DNA of 11,957 nt from Flavobacteriales bacterium (GCA_947450405.1 CANFVI010000036.1:1-11957), one strand, 5' to 3'. Shown: positions 1 through 7,323, counted from the first letter of the stretch. A program made the numbers and translations. The notes: generated by a model from the sequence alone, not told the origin.

Positions 1-248
1 CCAATATCAACCAATCCGGCATTTTCTTCACCGGCTTCAGCCAACATTTTTGTTCCACTTTTTGGCAAAGTTTTTAACCAAGTGATTGAGTTTTTATAAC
101 TACAATGTTCACTCCACATTACTGAATAGATTGACAATTCAGTAAAATTGGGTTCTCTACCAAGGATTTCGCAGATTTTATGAAATTCTTCTTCTAACAA
201 GCCCAATTGTTTGGCTTGATCAATAAGCGATACACTATTCTGTTGCAT
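1..248 (-). CDS. purL: Phosphoribosylformylglycinamidine synthase, PurL subunit (partial, N-terminal 82 residues)
   Basis: PurL catalyses the ATP- and ammonia-dependent conversion of FGAR to FGAM, the fourth step of de novo purine synthesis, in the cytoplasm. Only the N-terminus is visible: it starts at the ATG at 248-246 and runs off the left edge without a stop. The family signatures appear in order: LGLLEEEF (residues 15-22), ILGREPNFTEL (28-38), then SVMWSEHCSYKNS (42-54), whose His48 lies in the HCSYK motif that carries the proposed active-site histidine of PurL. ENAGLVDIG (75-83) leads into the first ATP-binding region. The short N-terminal extension suggests the small PurL type that works with separate PurS and PurQ, but the long fused type cannot be excluded because most of the gene is missing. 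The spacing to the next gene on the same strand is 63 bp, and I see no convincing promoter or terminator there. Confidence 0.93.
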   Translation of the reverse strand, partial: MQQNSVSLIDQAKQLGLLEEEFHKICEILGREPNFTELSIYSVMWSEHCSYKNSITWLKTLPKSGTKMLAEAGEENAGLVDI

Positions 249-311
249 TACTGCAAAAATAGTAAGTATTTAAAGGAAAATAGTAAAAATTTACTGACAG
301 TTTATACCCAA

Positions 312-2435
312 CTATCGCAAAAGCATAATTCCACCGTTTACAGTTGCTCTTCTAACCCTATCGCCAACTTTTTGCTCATAGCGATAGATAAAGGTATATA
401 AGCCTTCAGGACAAACGTCACCTTTGTAATAGCCAGACCATTTAAATGAATTCGCATCATGGCTGTCAAATATTTTCTCACCCCAACGGTTATAAATATT
501 CAGGAAAACTGCGTTTACGTCTCTACCAATAATTTCGAAAGAATCGTTTCTACCATCGCCATTTGGAGTGAAAGCATCTGGAATAAATACATCACAAAAA
601 CCAGAGGCTAATGTTACTTCTATTTGATCTGTTGCAAATCCACAGGCATTGGTTACAGTTACAGTATATATACCAGAATTAGCCACATAAATTGAATTAC
701 CCGTATAACCGGTACTCCAAGTTGTGGTTGCACCCGGCCAAGATGCTGTTAATTGTAATAAAGAACCTTTACATATTAAAGTATCACCTGGCAAAGAAAC
801 TTGAGGTGTTGTTTTTTCACTAATATTGATTGTATCAGACCACTTGCAACCATTATTATCTACTTCCGCATAATATTTCCCACCATTTGATATGGTTCGA
901 GGATTGCTATTTGATCCATCATCCCACAAAACATTACCAGCCACTGGAATTAAGAGATCAGTAGTTGAACCATCGCAGATTGTGGTATCTTTTCCTAAAC
1001 TAAATTTAGGTAACGCATTAATTTTTATTGTTTGGGTAGTGGAATCAGGACAAAAACTATCTTTGATTACATATTTCACGAGTTGGATACCCGCATTTCC
1101 AGGGGTATAATTGGTACCTGCAATTGTACCAGAAGATGTAGTAAATACTCCGCCTGGAGTAACCGGGGTTAATGAAATAGGAGCACCACCTTCACATACA
1201 GCACCTGACAAACCAGTGAATTTGGCGTCGGTATTTGCTTTCACAAACACATAACTTGTATCTCTACTTTTACATCCTACAGGACTTTGAGCTTCATGGA
1301 TAATTTGATAATTCCCTGTTGAAGCGTAGGAATGGGTAATGCCTTGGGTATTGGTTGTTGTGCCATCTCCTAAATCCCAAAACCAAGACGATAAACCGGG
1401 ATAAGAGTTATTGAAAACAAACGAATTACCTTTAAAGCATTGAATTGGATTATTAATTGAAACACCACTTGAAGGATCAGGAATTACGTTGATGACGAGG
1501 GATGCGGTATCCGTACAACCCGTTCTGTTGTTGTCGTAATAGGTTTCACTTTTATAGAGTATTCTATAGGTTCCTGCAGTGGTGTAAGTTTTATTTGGGG
1601 TTGGGATAGTTGCAGAATCTGAGGCTGTAAAATACCAGGTACGCGTGTAAGCGCATTTAGGGATTTTAGCCAACGTAGTCTGATCATCGAACTGGAAATA
1701 ATTTCCCTCAAGACACTGAGAAAGTTTGTTATTTTTCTCGATTGGCTTACTAATAGGTCTAGGAATAATAAATACAGCTTTTGTAGCAGTAAAGTTGTCT
1801 GTACAACCCAAAGCTGGAGAAGCAATTAAAGTAACTAAGAAGTTACCACCTTTCATGTAAGTATGGGTAACATTTGTGCCCGTACCCGAAGTTGCATCTT
1901 GAAATAACCAAGAATAAGTTACCCCCGTATAAGTGGCACTAGATTTATTTGTAAATGTTACAACGTTTGTTTTATCACAACTGTCTTTACTCACGGCAAA
2001 ACTAAAATCTAAAATCAAATTTTGTGTGGTAAATGAAGCAGTGGCGTATGATGAAGTTAAATAATTTGGACTGGCTAACCCATCGTGTTCAAATACAGCG
2101 ATGTAATATTTTGTATTGGGTTTAAGTCCTTTTAAGGTAAAATTATTGTTGATATTGTTCCAACAAGCAAAACTTGAAGAACCCAAATTGTCGCCATTTC
2201 CTAAAATTGCAAAAGCAGTGTAAGCAGTTCCATCGGTAGGTGTTACAGAGATAGCTGAAGCTTCTTTGACAACAACCAAGCGCCAGCCACCGTTTCCATT
2301 GGTCCAACTTACTACAGCCTGATTACATTGGATTGTACCAACGGCAATATTGCTAGGGGCAACTGTTGGCTCCGCAGCCATCAAATTTCCTATTGAAAGT
2401 AATGATATAAGGGCAATTAGTAATTTTTTCATCAT
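312..2435 (-). CDS. Secreted PKD/FN3 repeat protein with type IX secretion (CHU_C, type-B) C-terminal domain
   Basis: This is a 707-residue exported surface protein. The Met-Met-Lys-Lys start at 2435 (or 2432) gives a clean signal peptide: two Lys, a hydrophobic LLIALISLL core, then a probable cut near NLMA-AEP (residue 21). An in-frame TTG at 2447 is a less likely start. Domains by residue are: FN3-like (about 28-136, with the strand motif LKPNTKYYIAVFE at 104-116); PKD-like (143-222); a second PKD-like module (236-318); a canonical PKD (332-398, containing WDLGDGT); three shorter Ig-like modules (about 410-475, 476-540, 546-608); and the C-terminal sorting domain (616-707). The last opens with FIPDAFTPNGDGRNDSFEI and contains YNRWGEKIF and the PEGLY turn typical of TIGR04131/CHU_C. 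Such domains are recognised by the type IX machinery in Bacteroidota. No PorP/SprF partner is adjacent, as the upstream neighbour is an exonuclease. Its ligand is unknown; adhesion or a matrix role is an inference from the repeats. Confidence 0.88.
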   Translation of the reverse strand: MMKKLLIALISLLSIGNLMAAEPTVAPSNIAVGTIQCNQAVVSWTNGNGGWRLVVVKEASAISVTPTDGTAYTAFAILGNGDNLGSSSFACWNNINNNFTLKGLKPNTKYYIAVFEHDGLASPNYLTSSYATASFTTQNLILDFSFAVSKDSCDKTNVVTFTNKSSATYTGVTYSWLFQDATSGTGTNVTHTYMKGGNFLVTLIASPALGCTDNFTATKAVFIIPRPISKPIEKNNKLSQCLEGNYFQFDDQTTLAKIPKCAYTRTWYFTASDSATIPTPNKTYTTAGTYRILYKSETYYDNNRTGCTDTASLVINVIPDPSSGVSINNPIQCFKGNSFVFNNSYPGLSSWFWDLGDGTTTNTQGITHSYASTGNYQIIHEAQSPVGCKSRDTSYVFVKANTDAKFTGLSGAVCEGGAPISLTPVTPGGVFTTSSGTIAGTNYTPGNAGIQLVKYVIKDSFCPDSTTQTIKINALPKFSLGKDTTICDGSTTDLLIPVAGNVLWDDGSNSNPRTISNGGKYYAEVDNNGCKWSDTINISEKTTPQVSLPGDTLICKGSLLQLTASWPGATTTWSTGYTGNSIYVANSGIYTVTVTNACGFATDQIEVTLASGFCDVFIPDAFTPNGDGRNDSFEIIGRDVNAVFLNIYNRWGEKIFDSHDANSFKWSGYYKGDVCPEGLYTFIYRYEQKVGDRVRRATVNGGIMLLR

Positions 2436-2444
2436 ATTACAATA

Positions 2445-2452
2445 CAAATATA
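2445..2452 (-). promoter_or_regulatory. Candidate Bacteroidota -7 element (TATATTTG) for the 707-residue secreted protein
   Basis: Read on the minus strand, these bases are TATATTTG, an exact match to the Bacteroidota -7 consensus TAnnTTTG. They lie 9 bp before the preferred ATG at 2435. No good TTTG -33 element is visible 19-21 bp upstream, and the leader would be very short, so this may be a chance match in AT-rich DNA. Confidence 0.28.
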
Positions 2453-2488
2453 GTAATAAATAGACATTTTTTTTACACGAAACGCAGC

Positions 2489-3217
2489 CTAGAATTCAGG
2501 ATTTGTAATAAATTCTTCAGAAATGATTTCTTTGTTCATTAACTTGAGCAATAATTGAACCAAGGTGACCACATCTTTATTACAATAAACCGCTATTCTT
2601 TTGAGGTCGTTTTCACGGTAATAAACGTCGGCAACCATGCTCCCATCAATATCATCTTTTGGTGTTGGAATACCAAAAAGATTTGCTAGCAAATTCAAAC
2701 TTGTAAAGCTTTTAAAATCACCAAATTTCCACAATTCCATTGTGTCTAAATTTGCTATTTCCCATGGTTTTTTGCCGGCGTTATCAAGTAAATAAGGAAG
2801 TTTAATGCCATGAACCAACATCCGCCTAGCAATGTATGGATAGTCAAATTCTTTGCCATTGTGCGCGCAAAGTTTGCATCTATCGGTATTGAAATGTTGT
2901 ATAAGTAAATTGGCAAAATCTTGCAACAGAACTTTTTCATCATCGCCATAAAATGACTTTAATCTTAGTTTTGGTTCTGAAGGGTGACCAGTTATAATTC
3001 CCACACCGATGCAAACAATTTTACCAAATTCAGCATAAATGGCCGCACGGTCAAAAATATCAGAAGCTGTAATGTCTTCTTTGATCATTGATTTGGCTTT
3101 TTTCTCCCACAATTGTTGCCAAGCAGGTTGCAAACCCGAAAAACTAGATGCCATTGGCACAGTTTCAATATCCAAGAATAATACTTTGGTTAAATCTAAT
3201 TGCGATAAATACTGCAT
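2489..3217 (-). CDS. Predicted 3'-5' exonuclease, PolB-exonuclease-like (DnaQ/DEDDy superfamily)
   Basis: This 242-residue cytoplasmic protein resembles the stand-alone relatives of the family B DNA polymerase proofreading domain (PF10108/COG3298 type). The metal-binding acidic residues of the DEDD superfamily are all present. Exo I is LFLDIETV with Asp16 and Glu18, Exo II is AHNGKEFDYPYI with Asp125, and Exo III is YCNKDV with Tyr211 and Asp215, which makes it the DEDDy subtype. No polymerase domain is attached, and the length is normal for the stand-alone family. The ATG at 3217 leaves about ten residues before the first catalytic strand, so the start is well supported. It is transcribed divergently from ftsX across a 96-bp gap, and the secreted-protein gene follows 53 bp downstream on the same strand. 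The substrate (DNA or RNA) is not evident from sequence; a role in repair or nucleic-acid trimming is an inference. Confidence 0.87.
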   Translation of the reverse strand: MQYLSQLDLTKVLFLDIETVPMASSFSGLQPAWQQLWEKKAKSMIKEDITASDIFDRAAIYAEFGKIVCIGVGIITGHPSEPKLRLKSFYGDDEKVLLQDFANLLIQHFNTDRCKLCAHNGKEFDYPYIARRMLVHGIKLPYLLDNAGKKPWEIANLDTMELWKFGDFKSFTSLNLLANLFGIPTPKDDIDGSMVADVYYRENDLKRIAVYCNKDVVTLVQLLLKLMNKEIISEEFITNPEF

Positions 3218-3242
3218 GTTTTAGAAATTGTACATAAAGATT

Positions 3243-3250
3243 CAAATCTA
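3243..3250 (-). promoter_or_regulatory. Candidate Bacteroidota -7 element (TAGATTTG) for the exonuclease gene
   Basis: On the minus strand these bases read TAGATTTG, matching TAnnTTTG exactly. The element lies 25 bp upstream of the ATG at 3217, a plausible leader distance, inside the divergent intergenic region. The -33 TTTG box is not well conserved at the expected spacing, so the call rests on one element. Confidence 0.4.
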
Positions 3251-3282
3251 CAAAATGCGCATAACTTTATTTTGGTTTTATT

Positions 3283-3300
3283 GAAAATTCCGTGAATTTC
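3283..3300. repeat. Imperfect inverted repeat in the ftsX / exonuclease divergent region
   Basis: GAAAATTC (3283-3290) and GAATTTC (3294-3300) form near-complementary arms around a CGT spacer, with one unpaired A. The centre is about 22 bp before the ftsX start codon. It could be an operator or a small 5'-leader hairpin of the ftsX transcript, but the arms are short and AT-rich, so chance is a real possibility. I found no exact TAnnTTTG element for ftsX in this gap. Confidence 0.22.
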
Positions 3301-3313
3301 GCAAATCATAATT

Positions 3314-4195
3314 ATGGAAGAAAAATCCACCAAACGCCGCAAACCAAGTGCGCTGCCAAGTATTTTAAGCTTAACTGCAGTGATGTTTTTTTTAGGCCTG
3401 CTTGGAACGAGCATTATTGGCTTCAAAGGATTAGGAAAATTGCTTATGGAGAGCAGCAGCATTGATATTTATTTCAGTGATAGTATCCCTCAAGAAGACG
3501 TACTGAAATTCAAAACTCAGATTGATAAATTGCAATGGGTAAAAAGTTCAACATTTATATCTAGAGAAGAAGGAATGAAACAAATGGGCGACAAATACGA
3601 TCCCGATTTTAATTCCTATATTGATGTAGTTACCCTACCCTTGAGCATTGAAATTTATCCTAAAGCTGAGTTTGCATCGTCAAAGTTTTTGGATCAGATT
3701 TCAAGAGAATTCAAGGAAAATTCTTCAGTAGAAGATGTGATATACCAAAGAAATCTAATTGAAACGCTCAATAGTACCCTTAAAAATACGCAACTCATAT
3801 TGGGTGGAATTGCTGCTATTTTTATTATCATGTCGGTAATTTTGATTCAAAGCGCCGTTAGATTGGGCATTTTCGCCAACCGACATACCATCAAAAGTAT
3901 GCAATTGGTAGGCGCCACCAATACATTTATTGTGAAGCCCTTCATTCTTACATTTATTAAATATGCGCTCATTGCATTTCCGATTGCAGCGGCACTGGTT
4001 TATCTGATTATTTGGCAAATTCCAATGATATTTAGTCCATTAAATATCTTAGCCGAATTCAACAAAAACATAGACACACAAAATTTGCTTTATGTTTCAA
4101 TTTTCATTGCTATATTTGGAGTTGTGTTATCGGCAACTTGTAGCTGGTTAAGCACTCGAAAATTCCTAAGAACTAAAATTGAAAATCTATACTAA
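3314..4195 (+). CDS. ftsX: Cell division protein FtsX
   Basis: FtsX is the membrane subunit of the FtsEX complex. In studied bacteria FtsEX couples ATP hydrolysis by FtsE to activation of peptidoglycan hydrolases at the septum. The 293 residues show the FtsX plan: a basic cytosolic N-terminus (EEKSTKRRK), TM1 at about 15-36, a large extracytoplasmic domain (about 40-158), then TM2 (160-182), TM3 (208-232) and TM4 (257-279). The cytosolic loop after TM2 has the family-typical NRHTIKSMQLVGATNTFIV (189-207), matching the 'I..MqLVGAt..fI..PF' signature before TM3. The ATG at 3314 is the first in frame and precedes TM1 sensibly. ftsE is not adjacent, which is common in Bacteroidota, where ftsX often heads a DUF3098-uppP cluster as here. 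The stop TAA overlaps the next ATG by one base (TAATG), suggesting translational coupling. Confidence 0.93.
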   Translation: MEEKSTKRRKPSALPSILSLTAVMFFLGLLGTSIIGFKGLGKLLMESSSIDIYFSDSIPQEDVLKFKTQIDKLQWVKSSTFISREEGMKQMGDKYDPDFNSYIDVVTLPLSIEIYPKAEFASSKFLDQISREFKENSSVEDVIYQRNLIETLNSTLKNTQLILGGIAAIFIIMSVILIQSAVRLGIFANRHTIKSMQLVGATNTFIVKPFILTFIKYALIAFPIAAALVYLIIWQIPMIFSPLNILAEFNKNIDTQNLLYVSIFIAIFGVVLSATCSWLSTRKFLRTKIENLY

Positions 4196-4428
4196 TGAGC
4201 ACATCTAAAAATACTCAAAACACGCCTGAAAACAAACCAGGTATGATCTTTAGCAAAGAAAATTACACCCTCACTTTAATTAGTCTTTTGATTATTATCA
4301 TTGGCTTTTTTGTAATGGCTGGAAAAGAAGGTGATATCTACGATTTTCGCAGAATTACCTTGGCTCCAATTATTGTAATTATTGGATTTGTTTTGGGCAT
4401 ATATGCCATTTTCTTTAAAAAGAAATAA
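4195..4428 (+). CDS. DUF3098 family small membrane protein
   Basis: This 77-residue protein has a hydrophilic N-terminus (1-22), a first membrane helix (about 24-42, rich in Leu/Ile), a short polar loop with FRRITLAPI (51-59), and a second helix (about 57-73) ending in FFKKK. The loop motif and two-helix layout match DUF3098, a Bacteroidota family of unknown function usually found between ftsX and uppP. Both positions agree here: its ATG overlaps the ftsX stop by one base, and its TAA abuts the uppP ATG directly. The basic C-terminal tail suggests, by the positive-inside rule, that both ends face the cytoplasm. Context implies a role close to division or lipid-carrier recycling, but nothing in the sequence shows an activity. 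Confidence 0.9.
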   Translation: MSTSKNTQNTPENKPGMIFSKENYTLTLISLLIIIIGFFVMAGKEGDIYDFRRITLAPIIVIIGFVLGIYAIFFKKK

Positions 4429-5193
4429 ATGACTTGGCTCGAAAATGTTGTGTTGGCCGTTGTTGAAGGGCTAACAGAATATCTGCCGGTAAGTAGCACC
4501 GGGCATTTAATGATGTTCAAAGAGTGGATGAAAATTCAAGGTGCGCAACTCGACACCTACATGATTTCTATTCAGTTCGGAGCAATTTTTGCTGTTATTG
4601 TGCTTTATTGGCAAAAGTTTTTTTCGGCCAATTGGTTTAACTTTTATTCAAAACTAATCATTGGTTTTATTCCAGCAGCAATTTTAGGTTTCCTACTAGA
4701 TGATTATCTAGAAGCAATGTTACAAACTCCAGTGATTGTTGGAATCATGCTCATTACTGTGGGTGCTTTTTTGATTTTCATGGACAAAATATTGACACCT
4801 GGAACAAAAGAAGTTGACGATATTTCATATAAAGATTCCTTTATTATTGGTTTGGTTCAAACCATTGCCATGATACCAGGTACAAGCCGAAGTGCAGCAA
4901 CAATTGCTGGTGGATTGGGTTGCAAATTATCGAAAAATGCAGCAACTGAATTTTCATTTTTTTTGGCTATCCCTACCCTATCTGCTGCGGCTGCCTATAA
5001 AATTCTTAAAAACTGGGACCAACTAAGTGCTTCGAACTTAAGTGATATTGCCATCGGAAATATCATCAGTTTTGTAACTGCCGCAATTGCGGTTAAATTT
5101 TTTATTGGTGTTGTAAAATCGAAAGGGTTTCAATTCTTCGGATACTATAGAATTATAATAGGAAGTATCTTTCTTATTACCCTGTATTTGTAA
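4429..5193 (+). CDS. uppP: Undecaprenyl-diphosphate phosphatase UppP (BacA family)
   Basis: UppP dephosphorylates undecaprenyl pyrophosphate to the monophosphate lipid carrier used for peptidoglycan and surface-polysaccharide export, and its overproduction gives bacitracin resistance in other bacteria. The integral membrane protein has 254 residues, near the family's usual 255-275. Both catalytic signatures are intact. The first, VEGLTEYLPVSSTGHL (12-27), carries Glu13, Glu17, Ser22, Ser23 and His26. The second, MIPGTSRSAATI (148-159), carries Arg154. Multiple hydrophobic segments span the rest. The N-terminus MTWLENVVLAVVEGLTE lines up with the usual family start, supporting the ATG at 4429. 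The start codon directly follows the DUF3098 stop, and the stop is 2 bp before the DUF4159 ATG, so it is part of the ftsX-led operon. In many flavobacteria truB follows uppP; it does not here. Confidence 0.96.
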   Translation: MTWLENVVLAVVEGLTEYLPVSSTGHLMMFKEWMKIQGAQLDTYMISIQFGAIFAVIVLYWQKFFSANWFNFYSKLIIGFIPAAILGFLLDDYLEAMLQTPVIVGIMLITVGAFLIFMDKILTPGTKEVDDISYKDSFIIGLVQTIAMIPGTSRSAATIAGGLGCKLSKNAATEFSFFLAIPTLSAAAAYKILKNWDQLSASNLSDIAIGNIISFVTAAIAVKFFIGVVKSKGFQFFGYYRIIIGSIFLITLYL

Positions 5194-5195
5194 TT

Positions 5196-5870
5196 ATGAG
5201 TTTGGGCAAGGCAATTCTAATTACATTTTTATGTATGGGTTGTTTTCAATTCAACAATGGAAATGCACAAGCGCCTAGTATTCAATTGGCCCGACTCAAA
5301 TATTCAGGCGGCGGCGACTGGTATAGCAGTAAAACTGCACTCAAAAATCTAGCAAAATTTTGCAATTCCAAAATAAAAACTAACCTTAGAGATGATGAGG
5401 TAATTGTTGAAGTTGGTTCTGAACAAATTTACAATTTCCCTTTTGTGTTTATGACAGGACATGGAAATATCATTTTCAATGAATCTGAAAGTTTAAATTT
5501 AAGAAACTACCTAAAATCGGGTGGTTTTTTGCATATCTGCGATAACTACGGAATGGATATTTTTATTCGCAGAGAAATGAAAAAAGTATTTCCCGAACTT
5601 GAATTCAAACAGGTTCCATTTTCTCACCCCATTTATCATCAAAATTATCAATTCAACAATGGGTTGCCCAAAGTGCATGAACACGATGGGAAACCGGCAG
5701 TTGGTTATGGTTTGTTTTTTGAGGGACGTTTGATTTGCTTTTATGATTATGAATGTGATTTGGGAAACGGTTGGGAAGACGCAGAATTATACAATGACGC
5801 CCCTGAAATAAGAGAAAAAGCATTACAAATGGGTGCCAATTTGATTCAGTTTGCTTTTACTTTGCAATAA
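5196..5870 (+). CDS. Exported DUF4159 domain protein
   Basis: The 224 residues begin with a signal peptide (MSLGKAILITFLCMGCF, probable cut after GNAQA at about residue 26), so the protein is exported. Cys16 does not sit in a good lipobox, so I do not call it a lipoprotein. The rest is a single DUF4159 domain. It opens with QLARLKYSGGGDWYSSKTAL (30-49), continues with FVFMTGHGNI (83-92) and YLKSGGFLHICDN (105-117), then RREMKKVFPE (125-134) and VPFSHPIYHQNY (140-151), and ends at FAFTLQ. The 'tGHG..' and 'y...GGflh.cd' motifs resemble the class I glutamine-amidotransferase/ThuA-like fold, an inference only; no catalytic function is established. It starts 2 bp after uppP and its TAA overlaps the nnr ATG by one base (TAATG). 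Relatives in other genomes often sit near MoxR/DUF58 clusters, which are absent here. Confidence 0.87.
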   Translation: MSLGKAILITFLCMGCFQFNNGNAQAPSIQLARLKYSGGGDWYSSKTALKNLAKFCNSKIKTNLRDDEVIVEVGSEQIYNFPFVFMTGHGNIIFNESESLNLRNYLKSGGFLHICDNYGMDIFIRREMKKVFPELEFKQVPFSHPIYHQNYQFNNGLPKVHEHDGKPAVGYGLFFEGRLICFYDYECDLGNGWEDAELYNDAPEIREKALQMGANLIQFAFTLQ

Positions 5871-7297
5871 TGAAATCTCAGAAAATTGGATTCCCCATTT
5901 TAAGTGCATACCAAAAGAAGGAACTAGATAAAAACACCATTATCTCAGAACCAATTCCTTCGAATGACCTTCTTGAACGCGCTTGCTATAGGATATTTCT
6001 GTCCCTCAAAAAAATAATTAAACCAGAACAAACGGTTGACATAATTTGTGGGCAAGGCAACAATGGGGCCGATGGTTTGTGCTTGGCCAGAATAATGGCA
6101 TTTCACGGATACAAGATTTGTGTATATAAGTTAAATATAACAGACAAATATTCAATTGAATATTCGTTTCAAAACGAACTGCTCTGTCATACTAAAATTG
6201 AAATTAAAGAATTAAATAAATACAATTGCAAATTCTTTAGCCCATCAGCCGACATTATCATTGATGCAATTTTTGGATCAGGAATTAATGCTGCAATAAA
6301 AAATCCACTAGATATTTTGATTGAGAAAATTAACTTATCTGATGCTTGTATTATTAGTTTAGATCAACCCAGTGGCCTGGGTACATGGTCATCTTTTGAG
6401 GGACCATTTGTTAAGGCAAATAAAACCATATGCATTGGAGGTATAACTCCGAGTTTATTGAATAGGCTTTACCTACAAGACATTGAAATTATTGATATTG
6501 GCTTACAAAATGAAAATATAAAATTACTCGGAACGTTTATTCAAAGTCCGCTCAGCAACGAATTTGTTACAGGGTTAATGCCACTAGCAAACCGTCACGC
6601 GCATAAAGGAAGTAAAGGACATTCACTACTTTTAGGAGGGAACAAAGGCATGTCTGGAGCAATTGCCTTGAGTGCTGTAGCTTGCAGTGAAATTGGAACT
6701 GGCAATGTAACAGTAGGGAGTGTTATCAATACTTTAAATTATATTGACAACTATCCCAATATTCAGTTTTTAGAAACCAAATTAGATGGGCAATCGTTGG
6801 ATAAAATTGATTTTTCTAAATACAACGTAATTGGAATTGGGCCTGGTTTGGGAACAAATGCCAATTCATTGGCATTTGTAAGTATACTTTTGAATACGGT
6901 TAAAAATATTCCGATGGTGATTGATGCTGATGCATTGAATATTATAGGTCAAAATAAAAATTTAATTCCAAGAATTCCTGTGGGTAGCATTTTAACACCA
7001 CACCCAAAGGAATTATCGCGGGTATTTGGAGAGTTTGAAACGCAAGAATTGCAGTGGGCACATTTAACAAACTTGGCCAAAACCATGCAAATTCATATTT
7101 TGGCTAAAGATACATATTCAGTTCTATTTTGCGCAGATGGTGAAATTTTTGTAAACGGCAATGGAAGTGAATCATTGGCAAAAGGTGGCAGCGGTGATAC
7201 TTTAACAGGACTCATAACTGGATTATTATCGCAAGGATTATCGGCGAAAAACGCGGCCATTTGCGGGATGTATCAACTTGGAAAATACAGACATTAA
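5870..7297 (+). CDS. nnr: Bifunctional NAD(P)H-hydrate epimerase / ADP-dependent NAD(P)H-hydrate dehydratase
   Basis: Nnr repairs damaged hydrated NADH/NADPH: the N-terminal domain epimerises the R and S forms, and the C-terminal domain dehydrates S-NAD(P)HX using ADP. The epimerase half (about 1-225) shows GQGNNGADGL (61-70), DAIFGSGIN (132-140) and LDQPSGL (164-170), close to the family's GpGNNGGDG, D.lfGtGl and D.PSGl. The dehydratase half (about 235-475) shows LLLGGNKGMSGA (253-264), GIGPGLGTN (322-330), IDADALN (351-357), LTPHPKEL (375-382) and KGGSGDTLTGLI (438-449), the last being the nucleotide-binding and catalytic loop. At 475 residues it is shorter than the usual roughly 500. It stops right after GMYQLGKYRH, where relatives continue for some 20-30 residues. 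The Ala-Gly of the usual 'M.rAG' epimerase helix is Ala-Cys here (ERACYRIF). It is the last gene of the ftsX operon, and a terminator hairpin starts 26 bp after the stop. Confidence 0.93.
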   Translation: MKSQKIGFPILSAYQKKELDKNTIISEPIPSNDLLERACYRIFLSLKKIIKPEQTVDIICGQGNNGADGLCLARIMAFHGYKICVYKLNITDKYSIEYSFQNELLCHTKIEIKELNKYNCKFFSPSADIIIDAIFGSGINAAIKNPLDILIEKINLSDACIISLDQPSGLGTWSSFEGPFVKANKTICIGGITPSLLNRLYLQDIEIIDIGLQNENIKLLGTFIQSPLSNEFVTGLMPLANRHAHKGSKGHSLLLGGNKGMSGAIALSAVACSEIGTGNVTVGSVINTLNYIDNYPNIQFLETKLDGQSLDKIDFSKYNVIGIGPGLGTNANSLAFVSILLNTVKNIPMVIDADALNIIGQNKNLIPRIPVGSILTPHPKELSRVFGEFETQELQWAHLTNLAKTMQIHILAKDTYSVLFCADGEIFVNGNGSESLAKGGSGDTLTGLITGLLSQGLSAKNAAICGMYQLGKYRH

Positions 7298-7323
7298 AAC
7301 CAAAAAACAGTATGATATAAACA

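Noticed and set aside
254..261. TATTTTTG on the minus strand, a match to the Bacteroidota -7 consensus before purL
   Set aside because: It ends only 5 bp from the purL ATG and has no -33 element upstream, so a chance match in AT-rich DNA is more likely.
249..311. Terminator hairpin after the 707-residue gene
   Set aside because: Only a trivial ACTGACAGT palindrome with a one-base loop is present, with no GC-rich stem or T-tract, so no terminator is called.
1484..1825. 113-codon open frame on the minus strand inside the 707-residue secreted protein gene
   Set aside because: It overlaps a well-supported gene in another frame, and its composition and lack of any domain are those of a shadow frame.
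3196..3462. 88-codon minus-strand open frame across the ftsX start and the divergent gap
   Set aside because: It overlaps both the exonuclease start and the ftsX N-terminus and would leave no room for promoters; no homology is recognisable.
5234..5243. Possible lipoprotein cysteine (Cys16) in the DUF4159 signal peptide
   Set aside because: The preceding residues (Leu-Cys-Met-Gly) do not fit a normal lipobox, and a standard cleavage site (AQA) follows ten residues later.
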